A DNA stretch of 64,000 nucleotides, from the NCBI GenBank assembly GCA_017524725.1, contig JAFXUZ010000084.1:1-64000 (forward strand). The letters are read 5' to 3'. The notes under the pieces are model-generated. The model was not told the DNA's origin and ran no database searches. It worked only from the letters and a program-made list of their open reading frames with translations. The stretch's first letter is position 1. The number at the start of each line of letters is the position of its first letter. This document shows positions 29,310 to 38,306 of this stretch, one piece after another. Position numbers and translations under genes: made by a program. Origin of the DNA: Clostridia bacterium. GTDB taxonomy: Bacteria; Bacillota; Clostridia; Christensenellales; Aristaeellaceae.

Positions 29310-30953
29310 TCATTCCACGGAAATGATATAGTAATACAGCGGCTGGCCGCCAAGATACACGTCCACATCGCAGTCGGGATAACGCTCCCTGATCTCCTCC
29401 TGCAGCTTTCCAGCATCCTCTTCTGAAACATCCTGCCCGTAATAAACGGTGATCAGGGTGTCATCCTCGGTCACAATATCGCTCATCAGGTGGAGTGCCA
29501 CATCCCTGATGTCGTTGCTCTTATAGCTGATCTTACCGTTGGTCAGGCCGATGATATCGCCCTGGCAGATATGGAGGGACTCATAATCGCTGTCCCTGAC
29601 CGCGTACGTGATGGTTCCGGTGCGCACCTGCTGGCTGGCGCTCTCCATCAGCGAAGCGTTTGAATCGGGGTCGGCGTCGTTCTGGAAGGCCACAATGGCC
29701 GCGATACCCATGGCCACGTTCTTGGTGGGGACCACACGAATATCCCGCTCCGAAAGCTCGGCAGCCTGCTGGGCCGCCAGGATCACGTTGCCATTGTTGG
29801 GCAGGATGAACACCGTTTCAGCGTTTACCGACTCAGCTGCTTTCTGCAGGTCCTCAATGGAGGGGTTCATCGTCTGGCCGCCGTCCACGATCACGTCTAC
29901 GTTCAGGTCCTTGAAAATATTCGCAAAGCCCTCCCCCAGGGAAACGCTGACGAAGCCGTACTGTTTCCGTTCGGCATCCTTCGGCGTTTCTTCAACTTTC
30001 GGGGGCTCCTTCGCCCGTCTTTCTTCCTTATGGTTCACCAGGCTGCACTCGACGATCTCACCCACGTCAAGGCCGTACTGCAGCGCTTTTCCGGGATCAT
30101 TGGTATCCAGGCGGCAGGTGATCCGGTCATCCTCCCGCACCGCCTTAACGTTCTGGCCGATCCGGTTGAGCTGGCGACGGAAAATGACCACGCTCTCTTC
30201 AGTCACGGTTTCCCTGATGTGGCGCAGCACAAAAGAGCAGGTGTAGGTAAAGGGAGATTCTTCTTCTTCGGCCCCTTCGGCGCCTTCATCTTCGGATTCT
30301 TCTCCCGCGGCCAGCAGCTTTTCGGGCTCCTCGCCCCTGAGGGCTGCATAAAAGCCGGTCAGGATATACATAAAACCTCGGCCGCCGGCGTCCACCACGC
30401 CGGCCTGCTTCAGGACCGGAAGCATATCGGGCGTCCGCTGGAGGATCGCTTCGCCGCTTTTTAAAATCGTATCGAAGAGCGCTTCATAATCGTCGGGGGT
30501 CTCCTCCGCCTGGCGCACCGCTTCCTCGCCGATGACACGGGCCACCGTCAGGATGGTGCCCTCTTTGGGCTTCATCACGGCCTTGTACGCCGTTTCGCTG
30601 CCCTTTTTGAGGGCCTGGGCAAACTGGACGGGCGAAATGGCTTCCGCGCCGTTCAGGGATTTTGCAAATCCCCTGAGGATCTGACTGGTGATCACGCCGC
30701 TGTTTCCGCGTGCGCCGCGCAGCGCTCCCTTGGACATGGCGTCGGCAGCGCTGCAGGCAGTGATATATTCCTTTGCATTCAGTTCCCTGATCGCGCTGGT
30801 CATGGTCAGCGACATATTGGTCCCTGTATCGCCGTCGGGAACAGGAAAAACATTCAGCGCATCCACGGTCTCCCTGTTCTTTTCCAACAGGGCCGCCCCC
30901 GCGATGACCATTTCACGCAGGAGAAGCCCATCGATGGCTTTTGTCTGTATCAA
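29310..30953 (-). CDS. yloV: DAK2-domain protein, YloV/FakA-like (fatty acid kinase catalytic subunit)
   Basis: A 547-residue protein. The N-terminal DAK2 nucleotide-binding domain (about 1-200) carries the metal/phosphate motif VPDGDTGTN, and the C-terminal half has the FakA-type fold (VDVIVDGGQTMNPS, FILPNNGNVILAA, VVPTKNVAMGIAAIVAF). FakA phosphorylates fatty acids bound to a FakB partner, feeding phospholipid synthesis; no fakB is in the window. An acidic linker (ESEDEGAEGAEEEE) separates the halves. The start is TTG at 30953 with GGAGG 8 nt upstream. It follows yloU by 88 bases. Confidence 0.9.
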   Translation of the reverse strand: MIQTKAIDGLLLREMVIAGAALLEKNRETVDALNVFPVPDGDTGTNMSLTMTSAIRELNAKEYITACSAADAMSKGALRGARGNSGVITSQILRGFAKSLNGAEAISPVQFAQALKKGSETAYKAVMKPKEGTILTVARVIGEEAVRQAEETPDDYEALFDTILKSGEAILQRTPDMLPVLKQAGVVDAGGRGFMYILTGFYAALRGEEPEKLLAAGEESEDEGAEGAEEEESPFTYTCSFVLRHIRETVTEESVVIFRRQLNRIGQNVKAVREDDRITCRLDTNDPGKALQYGLDVGEIVECSLVNHKEERRAKEPPKVEETPKDAERKQYGFVSVSLGEGFANIFKDLNVDVIVDGGQTMNPSIEDLQKAAESVNAETVFILPNNGNVILAAQQAAELSERDIRVVPTKNVAMGIAAIVAFQNDADPDSNASLMESASQQVRTGTITYAVRDSDYESLHICQGDIIGLTNGKISYKSNDIRDVALHLMSDIVTEDDTLITVYYGQDVSEEDAGKLQEEIRERYPDCDVDVYLGGQPLYYYIISVE

Positions 30954-31041
30954 CTCACACGCCTCCGTTCAATTCTGTGGGGACCCTTCCGGCGGACAGC
31001 AGGGAATGCTATAATCCGGAAAATCCCTTCCCCGCGGGGAC

Positions 31042-31392
31042 TTATACGCGAATGCCTTCCACCGTGATATTGACCTTCCGGACAGTGACGCCCGTCATGC
31101 TCTCCAACTTGTATCTGACGACTTCCACGATGGTTTTGCATACTTCGGCCACTGACACGCCGTATTCCACAACGATATACAGGTCCACGTCCAGCTGGTC
31201 TTCCACCATACGGATCTGAACGCCCTTGCTCAGGTTTTCGCGTCCAAGCCATTCCACGATCCCGTCCTTGGCGCGTTTGGAAGACATGGCCACGATGCCG
31301 TAGCATTCCAGCGCGGCGTATCCGACCACCTTCAGCATCACGTCTTCACTGATATAGATCGTGCCGATATCGTTTTTTATCTTGCATTCCAT
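31042..31392 (-). CDS. yloU: Asp23/Gls24 family protein YloU
   Basis: A 116-residue protein of the Asp23/Gls24 envelope-stress family (GTIYISEDVMLKVVGYAALE, DLYIVVEYGVSVAEVCKTI, VRKVNITVEGIRV). The ATG has AGGAGGG upstream. It is the first gene of the yloU-yloV-recG group and has its own promoter. The family partners with YloV-type proteins in many Firmicutes, but its biochemical role is not settled. Confidence 0.9.
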   Translation of the reverse strand: MECKIKNDIGTIYISEDVMLKVVGYAALECYGIVAMSSKRAKDGIVEWLGRENLSKGVQIRMVEDQLDVDLYIVVEYGVSVAEVCKTIVEVVRYKLESMTGVTVRKVNITVEGIRV

Positions 31393-31457
31393 ATCAAGGC
31401 CCTCCTTACGTTCGACCTAAGCTGCCGGCAGAACCAAGTCATACCGATAGCATTATA

Positions 31458-31486
31458 AGTATACCGTAAAATGCCGGTTAAGGCAA
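31458..31486 (-). promoter_or_regulatory. Promoter of yloU-yloV
   Basis: TTGCCT-N17-TATACT on the minus strand, about 65 bases upstream of the yloU ATG. Confidence 0.65.
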
Positions 31487-31571
31487 GGCATTTCACGTAA
31501 TTTGGTCTTTCCGCACTCTTCCGTACCCATATGCAACGCATAAAATGCGGCGGATCCGCTCAAAAAAGGCA

Positions 31572-31600
31572 CGCAGGTCCGGCGTAAGGCCGGACCTGCG
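31572..31600 (-). terminator. Terminator of glgP
   Basis: Perfect 12-bp stem (CGCAGGTCCGGC / GCCGGACCTGCG, 5-nt loop) with TTTTTT a few bases later on the minus strand, 18 bases past the glgP stop. Confidence 0.85.
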
Positions 31601-31618
31601 CAGCGTCATAAAATCTTT

Positions 31619-34048
31619 TTATTTCAGGTGCCAGATGCGCTCGTTGTATTCCCTGATGGTGCGGTCACTTGAGAAGATGCCGCTGCAGGCCGTGTTGGTC
31701 ACCGTCATGCGAAGCCATTTTTCCCTGTCCTGGTAATCCTTGTCCACCCGGCGCTGGGCCATGGAATAACTTCCGAAATCCTTCAGCACAAAATACGGAT
31801 CGGAGAACAGCAGGCTGTGATAGATGTCCTGGAGCGTCGCAGGGTTCTCCGGCGTCAGGGTGCCGTCAATGATGGCGGTCAGGGCCTTGCGGAGCTCGGA
31901 GTTGGTCTCATAGATGTGGGTAGGCGAATAGCTTCCCTCCTGTTTAAGGTCCCGCACGGTATTGGAACGCATGCCAAAGATGTAGATGTTGTCCTGCCCC
32001 ACCTGGTCATAGATCTCGATATTGGCGCCGTCCATGGTTCCCATGGTCACCGCACCGTTCATCATGAACTTCATGTTGCCGGTCCCGCTGGCTTCGTAGC
32101 CCGCGGTAGACAGCTGTTCGCTCAGGTCAGCGGCAGGCATCAGCATTTCAGCGGAGGACACGTCGTAATTCTCCAGGAAGACCACCTTCAGATACTTGCG
32201 GGCGCGTTCGTCCCGTTCGATCATCCGCCCGATGGAGATGATCATCCGGATAATCTGCTTGGCAATGTAATAGGCCGGCGACGCCTTGGCGCCGAAAATG
32301 AAGGTGCGGGGCTGCATGGTGAAATTGGGGTCGTCCTTGATGCGCCCGTAAAGCACCATAATGTGTAGCGCGTTGAGGAGCTGGCGCTTGTACTCGTGCA
32401 GGCGCTTTGCCTGTACGTCGTACATGGTCTCCGGATCGACGATATCGCCCTGGCGGGCTTTCAGGAAGGCTGCGAAGCGCTCCTTGTTGTGGCGCTTGGC
32501 CTGATCGAATTTCTCACGGAAGGCGGCGTCGTCCCGATAGGGAAGCAGCTCCCTGAGGCGTTCCGGCTCCTTGATCCATCCGGTCCCGATGGTGTCCGTG
32601 ATCAGGCCGGTCAGCATTCGGTTGGCGCTCATCAGCCAGCGGCGGTGGGTGATGCCGTTTGTGATGGCAGTGAATTTTTCAGGTTCCAGCTTGCAGAAGT
32701 CCCTGAACGTGTCTTCCTTCAGGATCTCGCCATGCAGCTGGCTGACGCCGTTGACCGAATAGCTCATGGACACGCACAGGTTGGCCATGTGCACCATGTC
32801 GTACGCGGTCACCGCCATGCGGGCGATCCTGGGATCGAACCCGTTATGGTACTCTTCCGCGAGGCGGGCACACAGGCGGCGGTTGATCTCCTGCAGGATC
32901 ATGTAGATCCTGGGAAGCAGCTCCCGCATCATCTTTTCAGGCCATTTTTCCAGAGCTTCGGGCATGATGGTATGGTTGGTATAGGCCACGGTGCGGCGGA
33001 CGATGTTCTCCGCCTCGTCCCATCCCAGGCCTTCCTCGTCCATCAGGAGGCGCATCAGTTCCGGGATCGCAAGTCCCGGGTGGGTGTCGTTGATATGGAT
33101 GGTCACCTTGTCGGGGAAGATCGAGAAATCATTGCCGAAACGGCGTTTGAAATCCTTCAGGGCATACTGAAGAGTGGCGCTGGTAAAGAAATAATGCTGT
33201 TTGAGGCGCAGCTCCTTGCCTTCGTAATGGTTGTCCTCTGGATAAAGCACCTTGCTGATCACCGCTGCCAGTTCCTGTTCCTTCATGGCCTTGAAATAAT
33301 CGCCGCTGTTGAAGGAATCGAAATCCAGGGCCTTTGGGGAACGGGCGCGCCACATCCTGAGGCTGTTCACCGTTTCACAGTCATATCCGACAACCGGCAT
33401 ATCATAAGGGATGGCCTCCACCGTCTGGTAATCATGGTGGTAGAAGCGCATATTGCCGTTTTCTTCAAAATAAGTCTCGATCTTGCCGCCGTAATGCACC
33501 TCGCAGGTATCCTCGGGCACCGGCATTTCCCACGCATTTCCGTTTTCCAGCCAGGAATCCGGCACTTCGACCTGCCGGCCGTCGATGATCTTCTGGCGGA
33601 AAAGGCCGTATTCATAACGGATGGTGCAGCCCATGGCCGGCAGGGACAGCGACGCGAGGCTGTCCATAAAACAGGCGGCAAGCCTGCCCAGGCCGCCGTT
33701 GCCCAGGCCGGGTTCCGGCTCCTCCGCGAAAACCTTGCGGTAATCGATACCCAGTTCCTTCATGGCCAGGCGGTAATTTTCCTGACTGGTCATGTTCAGT
33801 ATGTTGCAGTACAGGGACCGCCCGGTGAGAAATTCCACGGACAGGTAATAAAGCTTCTTCCCCTGTTCTTTCTTTTCCTTTTCCTTGTAAGCCATCCATT
33901 TCTGCATGATCTGGTCGCGCACGGTGGACGCCACCGCGTGGTAGATCTGCTGGTTGGTGGCATCCTCCAGCGTCTTGCCATTATAGCGCTGCAGTTTGCC
34001 GATGATCGCTTCTTTGATGGATTCCTTGTCAAAACGTGTGGTTGGCAT
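31619..34048 (-). CDS. glgP: Glycogen/starch alpha-glucan phosphorylase
   Basis: PLP enzyme that releases glucose-1-phosphate from alpha-1,4-glucans. 809 residues from the ATG at 34048, which has AGGAGG 4 nt upstream; a longer in-frame start at 34114 has no ribosome binding site and adds a non-homologous leader. Family landmarks are LEPEPGLGNGGLGRLAACFMDS-type residues near 105-125, VFLENYDVSSAEMLMPAADL, and the PLP-lysine segment EASGTGNMKFMMNGA. It is a single-gene unit, divergent from polA; no other glg gene is in the window. Confidence 0.96.
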   Translation of the reverse strand: MPTTRFDKESIKEAIIGKLQRYNGKTLEDATNQQIYHAVASTVRDQIMQKWMAYKEKEKKEQGKKLYYLSVEFLTGRSLYCNILNMTSQENYRLAMKELGIDYRKVFAEEPEPGLGNGGLGRLAACFMDSLASLSLPAMGCTIRYEYGLFRQKIIDGRQVEVPDSWLENGNAWEMPVPEDTCEVHYGGKIETYFEENGNMRFYHHDYQTVEAIPYDMPVVGYDCETVNSLRMWRARSPKALDFDSFNSGDYFKAMKEQELAAVISKVLYPEDNHYEGKELRLKQHYFFTSATLQYALKDFKRRFGNDFSIFPDKVTIHINDTHPGLAIPELMRLLMDEEGLGWDEAENIVRRTVAYTNHTIMPEALEKWPEKMMRELLPRIYMILQEINRRLCARLAEEYHNGFDPRIARMAVTAYDMVHMANLCVSMSYSVNGVSQLHGEILKEDTFRDFCKLEPEKFTAITNGITHRRWLMSANRMLTGLITDTIGTGWIKEPERLRELLPYRDDAAFREKFDQAKRHNKERFAAFLKARQGDIVDPETMYDVQAKRLHEYKRQLLNALHIMVLYGRIKDDPNFTMQPRTFIFGAKASPAYYIAKQIIRMIISIGRMIERDERARKYLKVVFLENYDVSSAEMLMPAADLSEQLSTAGYEASGTGNMKFMMNGAVTMGTMDGANIEIYDQVGQDNIYIFGMRSNTVRDLKQEGSYSPTHIYETNSELRKALTAIIDGTLTPENPATLQDIYHSLLFSDPYFVLKDFGSYSMAQRRVDKDYQDREKWLRMTVTNTACSGIFSSDRTIREYNERIWHLK

Positions 34049-34122
34049 ACGTCCTCCTGTCCGTTTTGCTGCGCGCCGCTGATTTTCCCATTTTCCCAGG
34101 GAATGCGCACGCAATCCTGTCT

Positions 34123-34151
34123 ATTATACATAAATCACTTTGTCTTGTAAA
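34123..34151 (-). promoter_or_regulatory. Promoter of glgP
   Basis: TTTACA-N17-TATAAT on the minus strand, about 75 bases upstream of the glgP start. Confidence 0.75.
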
Positions 34152-34244
34152 CTTTTTTGTACCGTCCCGTCCGGCATCAGGCGCAAAACGGACCTGAAGA
34201 GAAACATTTGCCGCGTATTTATGACAGTTCTGCGATTTTTTTCA

Positions 34245-34273
34245 TTTAAATTGTTACAAAATTATGATATACT
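34245..34273 (+). promoter_or_regulatory. Candidate promoter of polA, very short leader
   Basis: TTTAAA-N17-TATACT with an extended -10 (TG one base before TATACT). The expected transcription start is near 34280, only about 13 bases before the ATG and inside the GGGAGGTG ribosome binding site, so a second upstream start may exist. Confidence 0.5.
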
Positions 34274-34292
34274 GTCCGGGAGGTGATTCAGG

Positions 34293-36878
34293 ATGTCAGA
34301 AAGCACTTTTTCCCCACGTCCCCTGCTCCTGGTCGTGGACGGCAACAGCCTGCTCCACAGGGCTTTTCACGCTCTTCCGCTGATGGATGCGGACGGGGTC
34401 TTCACCAACGCGGTCCACGGCTTCATGATGATGTTCCTGAAGGTGGTGCGGGAATATTCGCCCGTATCAGCCGCCGTAGCTTTTGATACCCATGTTCCCA
34501 CTTTCCGGCATGAAGCGTACAAAGGCTACAAAGCCGGCAGGCAGGCCGCTCCCGATGAAATGAAAATGCAGTTTCCCGTCCTGAAAGAAGTCCTTCAAAG
34601 CATGCATATCGGCGTTCTTTCCGCCGACGGCTGGGAGGCCGACGACATCCTGGGGACTTGCGCCCGCCTGTGCTCCGAAGGCGGCACATACTCCTGCATG
34701 CTCCTGACGGGCGACAGGGACGCCCTGCAGCTGGTCACGGATGATTCCATGGTGCTCTTCACCCGAAAGGGGATCACCGAAGCCGTCCGCTTCACCCCGG
34801 AAACGGTAAAGGAGGCCTATGGCATCACGCCTTCCCAGGTCCCCGACTGGAAAGGGCTGGCCGGCGACAGCAGCGACAATATCCCCGGGGTCCCCGGCGT
34901 GGGAGACAAGACCGCGGTAAAGCTGCTGGCCGAATACGGCACCCTTGAAAACGTGCTTGCCCACGGGGACGACATCAAGGGCAAGCTGGGTGAAAAGATC
35001 CGCGCCAATGCGGACCAGGCCCTTTTTTCGAAAGATCTGGCCACCATCCGCCCCGAAGCGCCGATCGATTTCACCCCAGGAGAATGGACCCTGGATCGGT
35101 TGGCCGACGGCGCGGGCGTACTTAAAAAATACCGTCTCGGGCAGGTGCTCAGGCAGGTATCCGCCGCCGAAGGGGCAACCGCCGCGCCTGTGGAAGCGGA
35201 AGCCCGCACGCAGGAGCCTGCCGCGCTGCCCCACCCTGAAACCATCCCCCTCTCCTCCCCTGATGAGATCCGCGCTTTTCTGAAAGACGGCTGCCGGGAG
35301 GACTGCGCCGTATGCCTGCTGGGAAACGACCTGACGATCTATGCGGGCGGATCCCTGGGGAAGGCCGTCCTTGGGGGAGATCTGCTGGATGCGGGAATGT
35401 CTCCCCGTGAAGCGCTCGATGCAATGGCGCCCCTGTTATTATCCCCGCGGCTGCACGTACACGGCGGCAAGGAACTGATGCACGTCCTGGGCGCCATGGG
35501 CCTGCCCATCCCCCATCCCGTATGGGATACCCTGCTGGCCCAATACCTACTGTCGCCGCTGGATCCCGCCTATCCCCTTGATCAACTCTCCGATCCCGAT
35601 GCATTCGGGATCATCTCCCTCAGCCTTCGACAGAAAAAGGCCCTGGCGGAAAAGGGCATGCTTCATCTTCTGACCGACGTGGAAATGCCCCTGCAGGAAG
35701 CCTTGTACGACATGGAGACCGACGGCTTCCGCGTCGACCCCTCGGTGCTCCGGGAACTGGGTAAACACTGGACCGGACAGGCGGATGCCCTGCGGGAGGA
35801 GATCTACTCCCTGACGGGCGTCCGGGATTTCAACCTGAACAGCCCGAAGCAGCTGGGCCAGGTCCTTTTTGAGACCCTTGGCCTTCCCGGAGGAAAAAAG
35901 AACAGCAAGGGCTGGTCCACCGACGCCTCAGTGCTCGAAAAGCTCCGGGACGTGCATCCGGCTGCCGGAAGGATCCTGGAATACAGGCAGCTTATGAAGC
36001 TGACCGGCACCTATGTGGAGCCGCTGATCTCCCGGATGGATGCCGAAGGCCGTATCCATTCCCTGTTTGACCAGACCGCCACCGCCACAGGCCGCATATC
36101 CTCCAGCGAACCGAACCTTCAGAACATCCCCGTGCGCACTGAAACGGGCCGTGAGATCCGCCGGGCGTTCATTCCCCGGGAAGGCTGGAAGCTTTGTGAC
36201 GCAGACTACAGCCAGATCGAATTGCGGGTGCTTGCCCACCTGAGTGGGGACGAGGCCATGCGCGACGCATTTCTGAAGGGACAGGACGTCCACACCCGCA
36301 CCGCCAGCGAAGTTTACGGCGTGCCGATGGACGAGGTGACACCATCCATGCGAAGATCCGCCAAGGCCGTCAACTTTGGCCTGGTCTATGGCATCAGCGA
36401 ATTCGGCCTCAGCCGGAACATCGGCGTCAGCCGTGCCGAAGCCCATGACTTTATCGCCCGGTATTTTGAACGGTATCCCGGGATCAAGCGTTATATGGAC
36501 GAATCCGTCAGCCGCGGACGGTCGCAGGGCTATACCTCCACCCTGCTCGGACGCCGCCGCCCCCTGCCCGAAATACGAAATCCCAACGGGAATATCCGCG
36601 CCTTCGGGGAGAGGGTGGCAATGAACGCCCCGGTCCAGGGAACAGCTGCGGATATCATCAAGATCGCCATGATCCGGGTGCACTCCGCCCTGAAAAAGCA
36701 GGGCCTCCGGGCCCGGCTGATCCTGCAGGTCCACGACGAACTGCTGATCGAATGCCCGCCCGAGGAAGAAAGCACAGTCAACGGCCTCCTGAAGGAATGC
36801 ATGGAAAATGCGGTATCCCTTTCCGTGCCCCTGACCGTGGAGGTCAAAAGCGGCGAAAGCTGGTACGAAACGAAATGA
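34293..36878 (+). CDS. polA: DNA polymerase I
   Basis: Repair and Okazaki-fragment polymerase, 861 residues. The 5'-3' exonuclease domain (about 1-290) is intact (VVDGNSLLHRAFHALP, DGWEADDILGT, GLAGDSSDNIPGVPGVGDKT). The middle domain (about 310-480) lacks the DxE exonuclease motif, so proofreading is probably absent, as in many Firmicutes PolA. The polymerase domain has motif A DADYSQIELRVLAHLSG, motif B RRSAKAVNFGLVYGIS and motif C LQVHDELLIE. GGGAGGTGA precedes the ATG. The stop overlaps the coaE start (ATGA), and the unit continues coaE-transglycosylase-binding protein. Confidence 0.97.
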   Translation: MSESTFSPRPLLLVVDGNSLLHRAFHALPLMDADGVFTNAVHGFMMMFLKVVREYSPVSAAVAFDTHVPTFRHEAYKGYKAGRQAAPDEMKMQFPVLKEVLQSMHIGVLSADGWEADDILGTCARLCSEGGTYSCMLLTGDRDALQLVTDDSMVLFTRKGITEAVRFTPETVKEAYGITPSQVPDWKGLAGDSSDNIPGVPGVGDKTAVKLLAEYGTLENVLAHGDDIKGKLGEKIRANADQALFSKDLATIRPEAPIDFTPGEWTLDRLADGAGVLKKYRLGQVLRQVSAAEGATAAPVEAEARTQEPAALPHPETIPLSSPDEIRAFLKDGCREDCAVCLLGNDLTIYAGGSLGKAVLGGDLLDAGMSPREALDAMAPLLLSPRLHVHGGKELMHVLGAMGLPIPHPVWDTLLAQYLLSPLDPAYPLDQLSDPDAFGIISLSLRQKKALAEKGMLHLLTDVEMPLQEALYDMETDGFRVDPSVLRELGKHWTGQADALREEIYSLTGVRDFNLNSPKQLGQVLFETLGLPGGKKNSKGWSTDASVLEKLRDVHPAAGRILEYRQLMKLTGTYVEPLISRMDAEGRIHSLFDQTATATGRISSSEPNLQNIPVRTETGREIRRAFIPREGWKLCDADYSQIELRVLAHLSGDEAMRDAFLKGQDVHTRTASEVYGVPMDEVTPSMRRSAKAVNFGLVYGISEFGLSRNIGVSRAEAHDFIARYFERYPGIKRYMDESVSRGRSQGYTSTLLGRRRPLPEIRNPNGNIRAFGERVAMNAPVQGTAADIIKIAMIRVHSALKKQGLRARLILQVHDELLIECPPEEESTVNGLLKECMENAVSLSVPLTVEVKSGESWYETK

Positions 36879-37486
36879 ACCGATATGTGATCGGCATCAC
36901 CGGCGGGATCGCCTGTGGGAAGACCAACCTGACCGACGCCCTGAAAGAGCTCGGCGCGAACGTGATCGATGCGGACGAGGTCAGCCGCGCCCTGACCGCC
37001 CCGGGCGGCGATGCCCTCATCCCAATCCGCACCGTCTTTGGGGACGGCGTTTTCCGCGACGGCGACCTGGACCGCCGAGCCCTGGGCAGCATCGTTTTTT
37101 CCGATCCGGATAAGAAAAAGCTGCTGGAGGATATCCTTCACCCGATGATCCGGAACAGGATCGCCTTTCTTCTGGACCGGGCCGAAGGGATCGTCTTTCT
37201 CAGCGCCCCGCTTCTGTTTGAATGCGGCTATGAAAAGATCTGCGATGAGGTCTGGTGCGTGTATGTACCGCAAAAGGAACAGCTGCGCCGACTGATGGCA
37301 AGGGACCGCTTGACGCGCGCCGAAGCCCTGAAGCGTATCGGCAGCCAGTGGCCCGCACTGAGAAAAGCCAGGCTTTCCGACGTGGTGATCCGGACCGACG
37401 GCACGCCGGAGGAAAGCAAGGAAAAAGTTACCGGCCTGTACCGGGACCGAAAGGAGACCCGCCTTGCAGAACGATCCCTACAATAA
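36875..37486 (+). CDS. coaE: Dephospho-CoA kinase
   Basis: Last step of coenzyme A synthesis, 203 residues. P-loop GITGGIACGKT at the N-terminus, VIDADEVSRAL, and HPMIRNRI with FLSAPLLFECGYEKICDEVW are family-typical. The ATG overlaps the polA stop, a polA-coaE order that is widespread in Firmicutes. A longer in-frame reading from 36752 lies inside polA and is rejected. Confidence 0.95.
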   Translation: MNRYVIGITGGIACGKTNLTDALKELGANVIDADEVSRALTAPGGDALIPIRTVFGDGVFRDGDLDRRALGSIVFSDPDKKKLLEDILHPMIRNRIAFLLDRAEGIVFLSAPLLFECGYEKICDEVWCVYVPQKEQLRRLMARDRLTRAEALKRIGSQWPALRKARLSDVVIRTDGTPEESKEKVTGLYRDRKETRLAERSLQ

Positions 37487-38306
37487 CGAAGCTCCTGTCC
37501 GGCACCGGCGCAGCGAACGGCACGCATCCGCGCGAAAACCCTCCATCGTGCCGGGTCCCGATCCCGAAAATCCTTCCCCGGCCTCCTCTTTGCGCGGGAC
37601 ACGAAAACTCCCCGCCCTTCCGGTGCGCGGCAGGTCTTTCGCAAAAGCCGGCGCAAAACCCCGGCGGGGCGAAAAACTTCCTCCATATCAGGTCGCTGCT
37701 CTTCTCATTCTCGTCGTCGCCTGTATCTTCGGGGCTTACAGCCTTTGGAACAATTCGCTGAAGATCACCGAACTGCGCGACGAACGCGCTAAAATCGAAA
37801 CCGAACGCCGGAACACCGTGCTTCGGCACCAGCCCGTCTATACCGACCTGATCGAGCACTGGGCGGAAAGGAACGGCATCGAGCCCGCTTTCGTCTGCGC
37901 CGTCATCTACCGGGAAAGCCATTATGATCCCAGGGCCGTATCCTCAGCCGGCGCCCGCGGACTGATGCAATTGATGCCGGACACCGGTACCTGGTGGGCG
38001 GGAAACCTCGGGATCAGGGATTACACCGCGGAAAGCCTTTTCACCCCGGATATGAATATCCGGCTGGGCGTACGATACCTGAGATACCTGAGTGAAAAAT
38101 TCGACGGCGACCCCATCCTGGTCGCCTGCGGCTATCACGCCGGATCGGGCAATGTGGAAAGCTGGATCAGCAGATTTTCGGCCGACGGCAGGACCCTGAC
38201 CCTGGACGAGATCCCGATGGAAGATACACGGACCTACGCAAGGAGGGTGATGGACAGTTATGCGATCTATCTGCAGTATTACTACCCGTCCGAAGGGCGT
38301 TTGTAA
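37464..38306 (+). CDS. Membrane-anchored lytic transglycosylase (SLT/GH23)
   Basis: Peptidoglycan-cleaving enzyme of 280 residues. The start is TTG at 37464 with AAGGAG 7 nt upstream, overlapping the end of coaE by 23 bases. A basic, disordered cytoplasmic stretch of about 72 residues is followed by one membrane segment (VAALLILVVACIFGAYSL), a short coiled region and the SLT domain (about 120-270). The catalytic Glu151 is in VIYRESHYDPRAVSSAGARG, followed by GLMQLMPDTG and the AYH-like GYHAGSGNV. It probably remodels the wall from the outer membrane face of the cytoplasmic membrane. Confidence 0.92.
   Translation: MQNDPYNNEAPVRHRRSERHASARKPSIVPGPDPENPSPASSLRGTRKLPALPVRGRSFAKAGAKPRRGEKLPPYQVAALLILVVACIFGAYSLWNNSLKITELRDERAKIETERRNTVLRHQPVYTDLIEHWAERNGIEPAFVCAVIYRESHYDPRAVSSAGARGLMQLMPDTGTWWAGNLGIRDYTAESLFTPDMNIRLGVRYLRYLSEKFDGDPILVACGYHAGSGNVESWISRFSADGRTLTLDEIPMEDTRTYARRVMDSYAIYLQYYYPSEGRL

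Noticed and set aside
32396..34150. 584-residue plus-strand open frame opposite glgP
   Set aside because: Antisense shadow; no start signals and unlike any family.
36752..37486. Longer coaE reading from inside polA
   Set aside because: The first 41 residues are polA in another frame; the ATG at 36875 gives the exact CoaE N-terminus and couples to the polA stop.
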